DNA from: Jeotgalibacillus campisalis
GTDB lineage: Bacteria > Bacillota > Bacilli > Bacillales > Jeotgalibacillaceae
Reading direction: 5' to 3'
DNA: 64,000 bases
Assembly (NCBI RefSeq): GCF_000829515.1
Contig: NZ_JXRR01000008.1
Coordinates: 62,001-126,000, forward strand
Below are positions 19,127 to 28,062 of this stretch, in pieces; position 1 is the first letter of the stretch, and each line of letters begins with the position of its first letter. The position numbers and the translations under genes are program-made. Below the pieces are notes generated by a model. It had not been told where the DNA came from. It did no database searches and saw only the letters and a program-made list of their open reading frames with translations.

Positions 19127-19163
19127 ACCTGGCATTCCCTAAGCATTGCCAGGTTCTTTTTCA
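19127..19163. terminator. Intrinsic terminator between convergent genes
   Basis: GAACCTGGCA pairs perfectly with TGCCAGGTTC and is followed by TTTTTC on the plus strand. Confidence 0.85.
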
Positions 19164-19192
19164 ATTGTTCTAATTAGGTCCACCGCCTGATT

Positions 19193-19867
19193 TTAGTTGA
19201 TCCATTTATAGCCAACTCCCCAAACTGTCTGTAAGTGTTTTTCTAAAGGAAAGCCCATTTTTCTCAGTTTATCACGGAGATTTCTTACGTGTGAATCCAC
19301 AGTGCGTCCATCAGTCCATGCCTCATATCCCCAAATAATGGTTAGCAGCTGTTCCCGTGAATAAACCCTTCCAGGATTTTTCAAAAGCTGTCCAAGTATA
19401 GAGAATTCTTTCGGTGTTACTTTCACCTGCTTTCCTTTGTAAGAAAGTTCATGTGAAAATTCGTCCCAAATCAATTCTCCACATTCAATTTTTCGGGCAA
19501 AATCTTCTGAGGTTCTTCTGAATACAGCATGAATTCTTGCAATTAATTCTCCCTCGTCAAAAGGTTTACTAATATAATCATCTGCCCCTGACTGCAATCC
19601 TTTGACAATCTCTTCTTTTTCAGTAAGGGCTGTCAGCAGGATGATTGGTATATCTGAAAATCTTCGTACCAATCTGCAGGTTTCGAAGCCATCCATCACA
19701 GGCATCATGACATCTAAGATCATTAAATCAGGTTCTTCTTTTTTTAAAAGCATCACGGCTTCTTCCCCGCTCCGCAATTTGAAGCATTCATACCCTAGAG
19801 GTTTCAGGTACAGTTCAAGTAAATCCAGCATCCGCTGTTCATCGTCTACTAGTACGATTTTTTTCAT
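19193..19867 (-). CDS. OmpR-family response regulator
   Basis: The 224-residue protein has a receiver domain with the acidic pair DDE (residues 8-10), the phosphoacceptor Asp in LMILDVMMP (about 52), Thr in LLTA and Lys in SKPFDEGEL, then a winged-helix DNA-binding domain (TPKEFSILGQLLKNPGRVYS; TVDSHVRNLRDKLRK; VWGVGYKW). Its start overlaps the stop of the kinase gene by four bases (ATGA). Gene order on the minus strand is kinase then regulator. Targets are unknown; the adjacent lipoprotein and permease genes are candidates. Confidence 0.95.
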   Translation of the reverse strand: MKKIVLVDDEQRMLDLLELYLKPLGYECFKLRSGEEAVMLLKKEEPDLMILDVMMPVMDGFETCRLVRRFSDIPIILLTALTEKEEIVKGLQSGADDYISKPFDEGELIARIHAVFRRTSEDFARKIECGELIWDEFSHELSYKGKQVKVTPKEFSILGQLLKNPGRVYSREQLLTIIWGYEAWTDGRTVDSHVRNLRDKLRKMGFPLEKHLQTVWGVGYKWIN

Positions 19868-21177
19868 GAGGCAACTCCTTTTAAATCAATCACAATCCTT
19901 AAACCAGAATAGGTGTTTTCGGCTGAGATTTTTCCATTGTGGGCTTCGATAATTTCCTTTGCAATTGCAAGTCCAAGACCTGTACCTCCAGTCTCTCTAT
20001 TCCTTGATGGATCAACTCTGTAAAAACGGTCAAATAGAAAAGGCAAATCCTCTTCATTCACGCCCGGCCCTTCGTCTGTTACGACAATACCATCTTTACT
20101 GATCGTGACCTGTACTGATTTACCAGGGGGTGTGTATTTTAGGGCGTTGTCCATCAGGTTGATCATGACTTGCTCAAATCGGTTACGGTCGATCTGTTTA
20201 TAGAAAGTGGAAGATGCTTTAAGCTGAAGGCTGATTCGTTGTTCTGCAAATACAAGCTGTCTCCTGTCGATCATGTTTGTTATAAATGATGTCACTTCCG
20301 TTCTCTCGGGTTCTATTGTAAAGTTGTTTTCTTCCATTCGGGCGAGTTCAAACAAATCTTCAATTAACTTGTGGAGGCGTTCTGATTCTTCATAAATAAT
20401 TCCACCATACACAGATTGATCTTTCTTTAGAAGTCCTGCGTATCCTTTGATGTAGGTAATGGGCGTCCTCAATTCATGGGCAATGGATGTCAAAAATGCT
20501 TTGCGGTTTTTTTGCATTTGATGAAGATCTCCAGAGATCTTAGTGATGGCTCTTGCCAGCTCGCCAATTTCATCTTTTCTTTTCATTTCAGGGACTGAGA
20601 TCACTTCACCCTCGCTCAATTTTTCTGTTGCCTGTCTAATTGAAAGCAGCGGCTTTATGATAACGTGACTTAAAAAATAAAGACTGAAAATCAAAAAGAT
20701 ACTTGTTAAAAGGGCGGCAATTAAAAAATGCCGGTTTAACTCACTGATTAGTGACTGCACCTCCTTGGTCGGTTCGAGCATGATGACACTGCCGCCACCC
20801 TTCATCAAACTGATGCTTGCCAAAAACGGTTCGTTTCGCCAATCGTCTTCAACGATTCCTTCAGTTGACGAGATCCATTCTTCTCTCAAATGATTATTTG
20901 CGTTGTTGGATGTACCTGCAATTTGACCTGTTTCATTTATAATGATGACCTCTGTACTCGCTTTTTCCTCCATCATCACAACGTGTTCAACTGTACTTGG
21001 ATCAAAATGATCAACCAGCACATCACGGTGACTGTTCCCACGCTGTTGAAGACTTTCCAGTTCATTTTGCACTTGTTGATTTACTAGCAGGTTGTGCATT
21101 ACAAATAGAGATACTACTAAAATTAAGGAAATTCCTGATAAATAAAAGAGACTAATTTTCAAAGACAATTTACTCAT
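19864..21177 (-). CDS. Sensor histidine kinase
   Basis: The ATG at 21177 is 6 bases after AGAGGTG; a GTG at 21183 abuts that site and is less likely. The 437-residue protein has TM1 (about 8-28), an extracytoplasmic sensor of about 125 residues, TM2 (about 150-172), HAMP, HisKA with phospho-His in SIAHELRTPITYIKGY, and an HATPase domain with the N box (MINLMDNALKYT) and G boxes (DEGPGV, GGTGLGLAI). The signal is unknown. Operon with the response regulator gene downstream. Confidence 0.95.
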   Translation of the reverse strand: MSKLSLKISLFYLSGISLILVVSLFVMHNLLVNQQVQNELESLQQRGNSHRDVLVDHFDPSTVEHVVMMEEKASTEVIIINETGQIAGTSNNANNHLREEWISSTEGIVEDDWRNEPFLASISLMKGGGSVIMLEPTKEVQSLISELNRHFLIAALLTSIFLIFSLYFLSHVIIKPLLSIRQATEKLSEGEVISVPEMKRKDEIGELARAITKISGDLHQMQKNRKAFLTSIAHELRTPITYIKGYAGLLKKDQSVYGGIIYEESERLHKLIEDLFELARMEENNFTIEPERTEVTSFITNMIDRRQLVFAEQRISLQLKASSTFYKQIDRNRFEQVMINLMDNALKYTPPGKSVQVTISKDGIVVTDEGPGVNEEDLPFLFDRFYRVDPSRNRETGGTGLGLAIAKEIIEAHNGKISAENTYSGLRIVIDLKGVAS

Positions 21178-21491
21178 TTCCACACCTCTTCCCGCATAAC
21201 CAGTATACGAGGATTTTGTGCAAAAAATATGCAGAAATCAAGCTTTTTAATTAGTTCGTCTGTTTTTATTCAGTGGAAACCGGGTCTGGTCAAATAAAAG
21301 AACCGATTCTTATAAATATGGCACTTTTTCTAGTAAATCTTAATGAAAATTGTTCAAAAACCATATATTCTTCACCTGTATTCTGGATGTATGAACTGAT
21401 ATCATAGTATAAATTTTTCACAAATAAGGAGGTCTTCAGAAGAAGAGTGTGGAAAAAGAAGGGTGCCGATAAAAATACAGGAGCGGATCAA
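21178..21491. other. Intergenic region between divergent units
   Basis: About 310 bp, AT-rich, separating the kinase gene from the MBL-fold gene. It should hold a promoter for each direction. Apart from an AAGGAGG at 21426-21432, which could alternatively serve a GTG at 21447, I see no distinct element. Confidence 0.4.
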
Positions 21492-22313
21492 ATGACCTTT
21501 TATATTTGTGAAACGTGCGGAGTTCAATACGAGAGAACAGAACATCCGCCAGAGAAATGCCTAATATGCGAAGAAGAAAGACAATACGTATCACCTCAGG
21601 GGCAGACATGGACGACTCTCGAAGCTATGAGAAGCAACGATGTCTACCATAATGAAATTTTGCAGGAGGAAGAAGGGCTATTCAGCATCACGACAACGCC
21701 ATCCTTTGGAATCGGACAAACGGCTTATCTGGTTCAGGACCAAGGCTTTAATATGCTGTGGGACTGCATCACCTACATAGATGAAAAAACAAAAGAGGAC
21801 TTGGTCTCAAAAGGCGGCCTTCATGCCATCGCGCTTTCTCATCCTCATTATTATTCTACTCAAGTGGAATGGGCAGAGGCGTTTAACGTCCCGATATATA
21901 TTCATGAAGATGACCGGGAATGGGTGACAAGGTCTTCTGACAGGATTATTTACTGGAAAGAAGAATCCCTCTCCTTATCAGACGGAATAAAGCTTCACCG
22001 GCTTGGCGGGCATTTTAAAGGAGGAGCAGTGCTGCACTGGTCTTCTGACTGGCATAATGGAATTCTCCTGACAGGAGATGTCATTCAGGTGGCAGCAGAC
22101 CGCAGATGGGTCAGCTTTATGTACAGCTATCCCAATATGATTCCACTGCCGGCAGCAACAGTAGCAAGAATCGCAAATCAAACCGCTTCACTCCCATTTG
22201 ACCGTTTGTACAATGCCTTTCACCGTGTTGTAAAAGAAGAGGCAGGACAGGCTGTGCAGCGTTCAGCAAGGCGGTATATACAAGCGTTGGAAGGCAAAGA
22301 TTTTACTACGTAA
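21492..22313 (+). CDS. MBL-fold hydrolase with N-terminal zinc ribbon
   Basis: ATG at 21492 lies 8 bases after GGAG and starts the protein with a metal-ribbon motif (FYICETCGVQYERTEHPPEKCLIC, two CxxC pairs); a GTG start at 21447 would add 15 unconserved residues. The metallo-beta-lactamase-like part follows (ALSHPHYYSTQVEW; GGHFKGGAVLHW; ILLTGDVIQV), with the usual HxHxDH replaced by HPHYYS, so metal ligation is atypical. The total is 273 residues. The family is common in Bacilli but of unknown substrate. A methyltransferase gene follows immediately. Confidence 0.8.
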   Translation: MTFYICETCGVQYERTEHPPEKCLICEEERQYVSPQGQTWTTLEAMRSNDVYHNEILQEEEGLFSITTTPSFGIGQTAYLVQDQGFNMLWDCITYIDEKTKEDLVSKGGLHAIALSHPHYYSTQVEWAEAFNVPIYIHEDDREWVTRSSDRIIYWKEESLSLSDGIKLHRLGGHFKGGAVLHWSSDWHNGILLTGDVIQVAADRRWVSFMYSYPNMIPLPAATVARIANQTASLPFDRLYNAFHRVVKEEAGQAVQRSARRYIQALEGKDFTT

Positions 22314-22327
22314 ACGAGGTGACGGAG

Positions 22328-23083
22328 TTGTTTAGCTACTATGGAAAACTGAGTACAGAGGTCTATAATCTGACAAAGCCTCCCGGGCATTCTATCGACG
22401 GGGATATTGAGTATTACACAGATCGGTTAAAGGGTGTAAAGGGACAAATTCTTGAAGCAGGCTCAGGTACGGGCAGGATGCTCATCCCACTTTTGGAAGA
22501 AGGGCTGAGGGTAGATGGTATTGATTATTCTGAGGAGATGCTTGATTCCTGCAGGGAGCATTGTGAAAAAAGAGGCCTGTCACCCCAGCTGTATCAGGGA
22601 GATTTGAGGGACTTTTCATTACCTGAGAGGTATGACGCAATTATTATGCCAACAGGATCCTTTGCTTTGCTAGACAGCAGGGAGGCAGCAGAAAAGGCAC
22701 TATCCTTATTTTATCAGCATCTCAATCCAGGTGGCAGGGTGATCATTGATTTGTATCTGCCAGCCTCCTTTCAAGAAGGAGAAGTAACAACAACGGCTTT
22801 TGATTTAGGAAACGGAGAAGGCATTACCCTGGAAAAAAAGTCTGTTGAAACAGATTGGATCCATCAGCAAACGGTAACCTATTTAAAGTACGAAAAGTGG
22901 AGCATGGGAAAGCTGATTGACACAGAGCTTCAACAGTTCACCCTCAGATGGTACGGGCTTGAAGAATTTATCATGCTACTTGAAAGAGCAGGCTTTAAAG
23001 AAGTTACATGTTCAGCGGGCTATCAGTTTTTGCAGCAGCCTTCAAATAAGGAGCAGGTTTTCACGTTTGAAGCAGTAAAATAG
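22328..23083 (+). CDS. Class I SAM-dependent methyltransferase
   Basis: Start chosen at TTG 22328, five bases after GAGGTGA; a GTG at 22319 lacks any ribosome site. The protein is about 251 residues with SAM-binding motif I ILEAGSGTGRMLIPLLEEG, motif II VDGIDYSEEML, and motif IV YDAIIMPTGSFALL. It lies 14 bp after the MBL-fold gene, so the two are probably one operon. The methyl acceptor is unknown. Confidence 0.85.
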   Translation: MFSYYGKLSTEVYNLTKPPGHSIDGDIEYYTDRLKGVKGQILEAGSGTGRMLIPLLEEGLRVDGIDYSEEMLDSCREHCEKRGLSPQLYQGDLRDFSLPERYDAIIMPTGSFALLDSREAAEKALSLFYQHLNPGGRVIIDLYLPASFQEGEVTTTAFDLGNGEGITLEKKSVETDWIHQQTVTYLKYEKWSMGKLIDTELQQFTLRWYGLEEFIMLLERAGFKEVTCSAGYQFLQQPSNKEQVFTFEAVK

Positions 23084-23194
23084 GGAGCAAGCAGACTGGG
23101 GGTGAGCTGGCAGAGCTTATCCCCTGCCTAGAGGAAAAGAGCTTAAAAGAGCCAGCAGGAGAATCCAATACAGGGTCTGTTTACCTATTTTTTA

Positions 23195-23208
23195 TGCAAA
23201 CGCTTTCA
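23195..23208 (+). promoter_or_regulatory. Candidate cre (CcpA) site upstream of amylase gene
   Basis: TGCAAACGCTTTCA fits the loose cre consensus TGNAANCGNWNNCA. It lies about 110 bp before the GH13 start and just upstream of a plausible -10 (TATGAT, 23226-23231), as expected for catabolite repression. Confidence 0.65.
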
Positions 23209-23276
23209 AAATTATCTGAATATGCTATGATTTTTGGAAGAGCTGTTGCTTTCAGAAGAAAAGACATCTACGAAAA

Positions 23277-23290
23277 TGCAACCGCTTGCA
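23277..23290 (+). promoter_or_regulatory. LacI-type operator upstream of amylase gene
   Basis: TGCAACCGCTTGCA is a near-perfect palindrome of the LacI/MalR type and also fits the cre consensus. It lies in the leader 30 bp before the ATG, so it may bind a maltose-type repressor rather than CcpA. Confidence 0.6.
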
Positions 23291-23319
23291 CTATTTATAT
23301 AAAAGGAGAATGATCAGGT

Positions 23320-26061
23320 ATGAAGCGTTTGACTGTTGTGCTGTTATCTTTTGTCTTACTGGTAAGTTTTATCGTCGCACCACTGCTTTCCGTACCTCAA
23401 GCCATGGCTGAAGAAGCCCCATACGATTCTGTGGTACTAAGAGGAAGCGCCGCGCCGCTTGATTGGAGCTCAAATCAAAATCCCCTAACGTACGACGAGG
23501 AAAGCAAGACGTGGGAAAGTGCCCCGATTCCTTTAACTGGCGGGACAGCATTGGAGTTTAAGTACGTCTATAACGGTGAATGGATGCAGGGAGATAACCT
23601 CGTTTTTACGCCGGATCGGGACGGGAACTATGTTTTTATTTTTTATCCGGAAGAAGAGCGGAAAGTGGATGTCCGTCTTGCGGATGACTATGAGGGCAGC
23701 ATTACATTAAAGCTGACCGTTCCGGATACCACTCCTCAATGGGCCATTCCGACAGTGGCGACAAATTTAAATGCTTACAACTATGAATTAACATCTCTTC
23801 AAAAGGGAGAGGGGCCTAATGAATGGGTGTTGGAAATTGAAGGTAACTTTGGAGAAGAGCTGCAGTATTTGTACGGGCTTGGAGCAGAGCAGTACAAGGA
23901 AAATAAAGAGGAAAAGCGAACCGCTGTTTTTTCAAAAGAAGGAACAATCATTGAGGATACAGTTGAAAGCTGGGTGGCCGTTCCGATTGCTGAGAACGTT
24001 ACGCATGATTTTCAGCACACCCCTTTTCTGCCAACAAAAAAGGATAGTGTAACAGTTAAAACAACAGTCGAACATTATGGACCAATTGATTCTGGGGCTG
24101 TATATTACACAGCCAATGGATCTTCTCCAAATGGGAAGCGGGGAGAGTCTGAAAAAAGTAAAGTGGTGCCGCTGAACGTGGATTCCACAACAGAGCAGGA
24201 AAATGGCCTTTTCATTACCGTTCTTTCGGGTGTGATTCCAAAACAGCCGGATCAATCTCGGGTAAAATACAAAATTGATGTGTGGCACTCAGAGGGTGAA
24301 GGCTCTCAATTTGCGGATACAAATAGCTTTGATCAAAAAGAGGCGACAGAGTTTGCGTATTATGTAGACAACTTTCAATCCCCGCAATGGGCGAAGGATG
24401 CTTCCATCTACCATGTTTTTGTAGATCGCTTTTATGATGGGAATACAGCGAATAATGAACCAGTAGATCCAGACCTGCCTTATGATGAGCAGTTAAAAGG
24501 CTGGATGGGAGGAGATCTGGAAGGAGTAAAGAAAAAAGTCCGGTACATTCAGGAGCTTGGCTTTGATACCATCTGGATCTCGCCTGTATTTGAAGGTCCT
24601 TATTCTCATGGATACCATCCGACTGACTTTAAAAAGATCGATGAACGCTTCGGTGATGAAAAAATCATGAAGGAACTGATTACAGAAGCTCATCGGAGAA
24701 AAATGAAAGTAGTCTATGATTTTGTACCAAACCATACTTCAAGCGGGCATCCATTCTTTGAAGATGCAAAAGCAAAAGGAGAAGGAAGTCCATTTTACAA
24801 TTGGTACACCTTCACAGAATGGCCGAATCAGTACAATACGTTTTACGGTATTCCTGAGCTACCTGAATTAAATAATGATAACCTTGCAACAAGACGATAT
24901 GTTTTAGGTAATGTGGTGCCTTATTGGCTTCGTCAATTAAAATTTGACGGCTTCCGTCTGGATTATGCTAAAGGGCCGAGCTACAGCTATTGGGTTGATT
25001 TTCGTCATGCTGTGAAAAAGACTAATCCGAATGCTTTTATCTTTGGTGAGGTTTGGGACACAAGAGAGAAAATTAACTCGTACGCTGGTAAATTAGATGG
25101 AGCACTGGACTTTGGTCTTGCGGATACAATGGTAAATGTATTTGCAAAGGACTCATCTATGACAGAACTGAGCACGACGATAGCAGATAATCTTTCAACG
25201 TATCCGAAAGAATATCAAATGGTCACGTTTTTAGATAACCACGATAAACCAAGATTCCTGTTTGAAGCAGAGGGAGATGTAAATAAACTGAAACTGGCTG
25301 CAGCTGCACAATTTACTTTGCCAGGCACTCCTGCTGTTTATTACGGCACAGAGGTTGGTTTGTCGCAAAGTAAAGATCATAATCTGGTGCCTGACTGGAA
25401 GGATCGCTATTACCGTGAATTGATGCCATGGAAAAAAGAAGATCAGGACCTGGAATTGAAAAAATTCTATAAAGACCTTGTCGCTCTTCGGAACAAGGAG
25501 CAGGCCCTGCGCACAGGTTCGTTTAAAGAAATCAGTGTGACAGAGGACGTATTTGTCTATGAGCGGAGCACGAAAAATAAGAAATTTTTAGTTGTTCTGA
25601 ATAAAGGCGATGCATCGGGCTTATCGCTAAATACGATCTATAATCAGCCCTCTTTAGAAGGGGTAAAACTGCGGGACGCAATGGACCGGAGAAAATCAGT
25701 CCAACCTAAAAAGGGGGAACTGACTGTCAGAATGGCTGCCCAGTCGTTCACGGTATACGAGGTATCAGGCAAGCTCGAGCAAGCGGCGCCTGATGAAGCC
25801 AAAAAGTATAAGGAAGTTATCGTTAGAGGAAGCGAGCCGTTCAACTGGGAAAACAATGATTTTTCATTGTCTTATGATACCAATGAAAAAGTCTGGAAAA
25901 CCAAGCCAGTCAAGCTTTCAGCAGGACAAAGAGTTGAATTTAAATTTGTCAGGGACGGGGAATGGCTCGAAGGGGACAACCTGGTCTACACAGCTGAGAC
26001 CGAAAAAGAATATGTATTTGTCTTTAATGCGCTAGACGAGAGAAAGGTGGATGTTCGTTAA
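23320..26061 (+). CDS. Secreted GH13 alpha-amylase/neopullulanase-type enzyme with X25-like domains at both ends
   Basis: The 913-residue protein begins with a signal peptide cleaved after AMA. Residues about 38-125 form an X25/pullulanase-like beta domain (VVLRGSAAPLDW; GEWMQGDNLVFTPDRDG; EERKVDVR). A linker and CBM34-like domain follow, then the GH13 barrel (about 360-740) with region I DFVPNH, nucleophile region FDGFRLDYA, acid region FGEVWD and FLDNHD, and PELN as region V. The C-terminus (about 832-913) is a second copy of the first domain (VIVRGSEPFNW; GEWLEGDNLVY; DERKVDVR). It should cleave alpha-glucans outside the cell; exact specificity (neopullulanase, maltogenic amylase) is uncertain. 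Confidence 0.92.
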   Translation: MKRLTVVLLSFVLLVSFIVAPLLSVPQAMAEEAPYDSVVLRGSAAPLDWSSNQNPLTYDEESKTWESAPIPLTGGTALEFKYVYNGEWMQGDNLVFTPDRDGNYVFIFYPEEERKVDVRLADDYEGSITLKLTVPDTTPQWAIPTVATNLNAYNYELTSLQKGEGPNEWVLEIEGNFGEELQYLYGLGAEQYKENKEEKRTAVFSKEGTIIEDTVESWVAVPIAENVTHDFQHTPFLPTKKDSVTVKTTVEHYGPIDSGAVYYTANGSSPNGKRGESEKSKVVPLNVDSTTEQENGLFITVLSGVIPKQPDQSRVKYKIDVWHSEGEGSQFADTNSFDQKEATEFAYYVDNFQSPQWAKDASIYHVFVDRFYDGNTANNEPVDPDLPYDEQLKGWMGGDLEGVKKKVRYIQELGFDTIWISPVFEGPYSHGYHPTDFKKIDERFGDEKIMKELITEAHRRKMKVVYDFVPNHTSSGHPFFEDAKAKGEGSPFYNWYTFTEWPNQYNTFYGIPELPELNNDNLATRRYVLGNVVPYWLRQLKFDGFRLDYAKGPSYSYWVDFRHAVKKTNPNAFIFGEVWDTREKINSYAGKLDGALDFGLADTMVNVFAKDSSMTELSTTIADNLSTYPKEYQMVTFLDNHDKPRFLFEAEGDVNKLKLAAAAQFTLPGTPAVYYGTEVGLSQSKDHNLVPDWKDRYYRELMPWKKEDQDLELKKFYKDLVALRNKEQALRTGSFKEISVTEDVFVYERSTKNKKFLVVLNKGDASGLSLNTIYNQPSLEGVKLRDAMDRRKSVQPKKGELTVRMAAQSFTVYEVSGKLEQAAPDEAKKYKEVIVRGSEPFNWENNDFSLSYDTNEKVWKTKPVKLSAGQRVEFKFVRDGEWLEGDNLVYTAETEKEYVFVFNALDERKVDVR

Positions 26062-26090
26062 GCTGGAACGTAAATAATAAAGAAAAAAGA

Positions 26091-26143
26091 AAGGGCCTGG
26101 GACAAAAATGTCTCAGGCCCTTTGGCCGGTTCGCTGGCTCCGT
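26091..26143 (-). repeat. Truncated copy E of the dispersed structured repeat (reverse orientation)
   Basis: Read on the minus strand, this is the 3' end of the repeat family: CAGCGAACCGGCCAAA followed by a terminal hairpin with arms GGGCCTG and CAGGCCC. It sits directly after the GH13 gene and acts as its terminator (AAGGGCCTGGGACA with TGTCTCAGGCCCTT). Confidence 0.75.
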
Positions 26144-26475
26144 TCATCTCTTACTAATTATTAATCCTGCCTAGTTTTTTAAAAGTTTTTTGTGTTTTGG
26201 CTCACCGTTTTTAAATTTAGCTATGTTCAAGATTGTTGTTGAAATTTGAATCACCAGTACTCAATGGTTATAGAGATAATTTAATCCCGATTGTCGATAC
26301 ATAGGTTGTCTAAGTTCACGGCATAATCCTATCTCTTATTTAACTAACGCAGCAGGATAGTTGAAGAATCGGCTTCGAATTAACAGACTGTTTGAAACTA
26401 AATTAGAATATTATCGTAAGTGTAATGTAAGGGATAATGAGGGTAGTTGTTGAAGTTTTAATAGAGGAGGTTTAT
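26144..26475. other. AT-rich intergenic region
   Basis: About 330 bp of low-GC sequence without a convincing gene. It contains the start of an AT-rich patch that continues to about 27.6 kb and presumably the promoter of the gene at 26476. Confidence 0.4.
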
Positions 26476-26922
26476 ATGAGAAAGTTTATAGTATCTTTCG
26501 TTTTAGTTGTTATCATAGCTTTAATAACTTTCAACATAAATAATAATAAAATTAGACATCAACCTATTTCATTAGAAAAGGTTGAAGAAATTGTTGTATT
26601 TCAAGAGTTTTATAAAGTTAATAATGGTGGTGGAGGGGTAACAATTGAACATCTTGATTCTAATATAGACACAATGGAAGCTAAACAACTTGTTCAATGG
26701 TTTAATTCGGTATCAAACGAAAATATAATCTCTGAAAATGAACTACCTCAAGCCTTGGCTGGAGTATCATTTGAAATGAAAAATAATAAAAGGGTAGTAG
26801 TTCATTATCATGAAGGGATATTCTACGTTTCAAATAAAGACAATACATATTCTTTTGTTAACCATGATATGAAGAGCTATTTTGAGAAAATACTAAAACA
26901 AAATGAAGCTAATCCTACATAA
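26476..26922 (+). CDS. Membrane-anchored protein of unknown function, AT-rich
   Basis: ATG at 26476 follows AGAGGAGG. The 148-residue protein has one N-terminal transmembrane segment (FIVSFVLVVIIALITFNI) and an extracytoplasmic domain of about 120 residues with a Gly run (NNGGGGVT). Base composition and codon use are much more AT-rich than in neighbouring operons, hinting at transfer. I do not recognise the family. Confidence 0.7.
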   Translation: MRKFIVSFVLVVIIALITFNINNNKIRHQPISLEKVEEIVVFQEFYKVNNGGGGVTIEHLDSNIDTMEAKQLVQWFNSVSNENIISENELPQALAGVSFEMKNNKRVVVHYHEGIFYVSNKDNTYSFVNHDMKSYFEKILKQNEANPT

Positions 26923-27024
26923 ATGTTATTTCTTTAAAGGGTGCGATTGTTCAATAAGAGCAGTCGCTTTTTCACTAAAGCAGCAGTATAGTTCAACAAT
27001 ATAATGAATACGGGGGAAGTTCCA

Positions 27025-27525
27025 ATGTTAATCAGAGAAATTAAACCTGATGATGCTGAAAGTTTTGTATATTTAATAAAACAAGTTGAAGCTGAGGCTG
27101 AATTTATGTTAATGGAAGCAGGAGAAAGAAAAATTTCCCCTGAACAACAACGAAAGGGACTGGAGCAATTGGGAAAGGAAAGTAATTCAACAATATTTGT
27201 TGCAGAACAAGAAGGGGGAAAGTTATTAGGGTATTTAATAGTCATTGGAGGAAATGCAAGAAGAACCAAACACTCTGTCTATCTTGTTATTGGAATCTCA
27301 ACTCAATATCAAGGGCTTGGCATAGGGACAAAACTCTTTAAACAATTAGAGGAGTGGGCAACGCTACATAATATTCATCGACTAGAATTATCCGTAGTAA
27401 CTCGTAATAAAGCTGGATTACGATTATATAAAAAAATGGGATTTGAAATTGAAGGAACAAAAAGACATTCGCTATTAATTGATGGAGAATTTGTTGATGA
27501 ATACTATATGTCTAAACTTTTATAG
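27025..27525 (+). CDS. GNAT-family N-acetyltransferase
   Basis: ATG at 27025 follows GGGGGAAG; the ATG 21 bp upstream lies before this site. The 166-residue protein has the acetyl-CoA motif YQGLGIGTKLFKQLEEWA (QxxGxG type) and the C-terminal NKAGLRLYKKMGFEIEG segment, typical of GNAT enzymes related to YhhY and phosphinothricin acetyltransferases. AT-rich like its upstream neighbour. Substrate unknown. Confidence 0.85.
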   Translation: MLIREIKPDDAESFVYLIKQVEAEAEFMLMEAGERKISPEQQRKGLEQLGKESNSTIFVAEQEGGKLLGYLIVIGGNARRTKHSVYLVIGISTQYQGLGIGTKLFKQLEEWATLHNIHRLELSVVTRNKAGLRLYKKMGFEIEGTKRHSLLIDGEFVDEYYMSKLL

Positions 27526-27616
27526 AAATTCCTTGTTAAACTAACGGGTAGCGTTAGTTAAAGAAGCCATTAAAAATAACAAAAATAGATCGAAAAAAAA
27601 TCGAAAAATTTTAAAA

Positions 27617-27810
27617 AAAAGAGACAGTAATGGTCAATAGTAAGAGGTGAGCGGAGCGGAAGGTGGCGACTCCTGCAGGATATGACGGCAAGCTGAGACT
27701 TTACAGGGCAACGTCCTAGAAAGGCTCAGCGCCGTCCCTGCGGAAAGCGTCCACCTGAAGTGCAGCGAACCGGTCCAAGAGGCTGAGACACTTTTGTCCC
27801 GGTCTCTTTT
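27617..27810 (+). repeat. Dispersed structured repeat, copy A
   Basis: About 190 bp, outermost inverted ends AAAAGAGAC and GTCTCTTTT. The core begins GGTGAGCGGAGCGGAAGGTG and contains internal arms GCTGAG and CTCAGC, then CAGCGAACCGGTC and the terminal GAGGCTGAGACA hairpin. The core matches copy B almost base for base. Confidence 0.85.
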
Positions 27811-28062
27811 ATCATATTGAAAAACAATATTAAACTATAACAAAGCCTTAAATTTAGATTAGATCCAATGAAATTTTATCTATACGTTCTAGATTCTATT
27901 TTCCAAGCCTCATTTCTTTTAAAACAACCATCCATATCCCTATTGTGTCTCGCCTTCACTACATACTAAATAATAAAAGATCAGGAGGAAATATCAGCTC
28001 GAATAGAGAAGACAAAATAAAGACCATTTTTAAAAAACAGTTGATAGAAAGGAGAGTCGTAC

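Noticed and set aside
23099-23126. Hairpin GGGGTGAGCT/AGCTTATCCCC after the methyltransferase gene
   Set aside because: No T-run follows on either strand, so I do not call it an intrinsic terminator; it may still be a transcript end.
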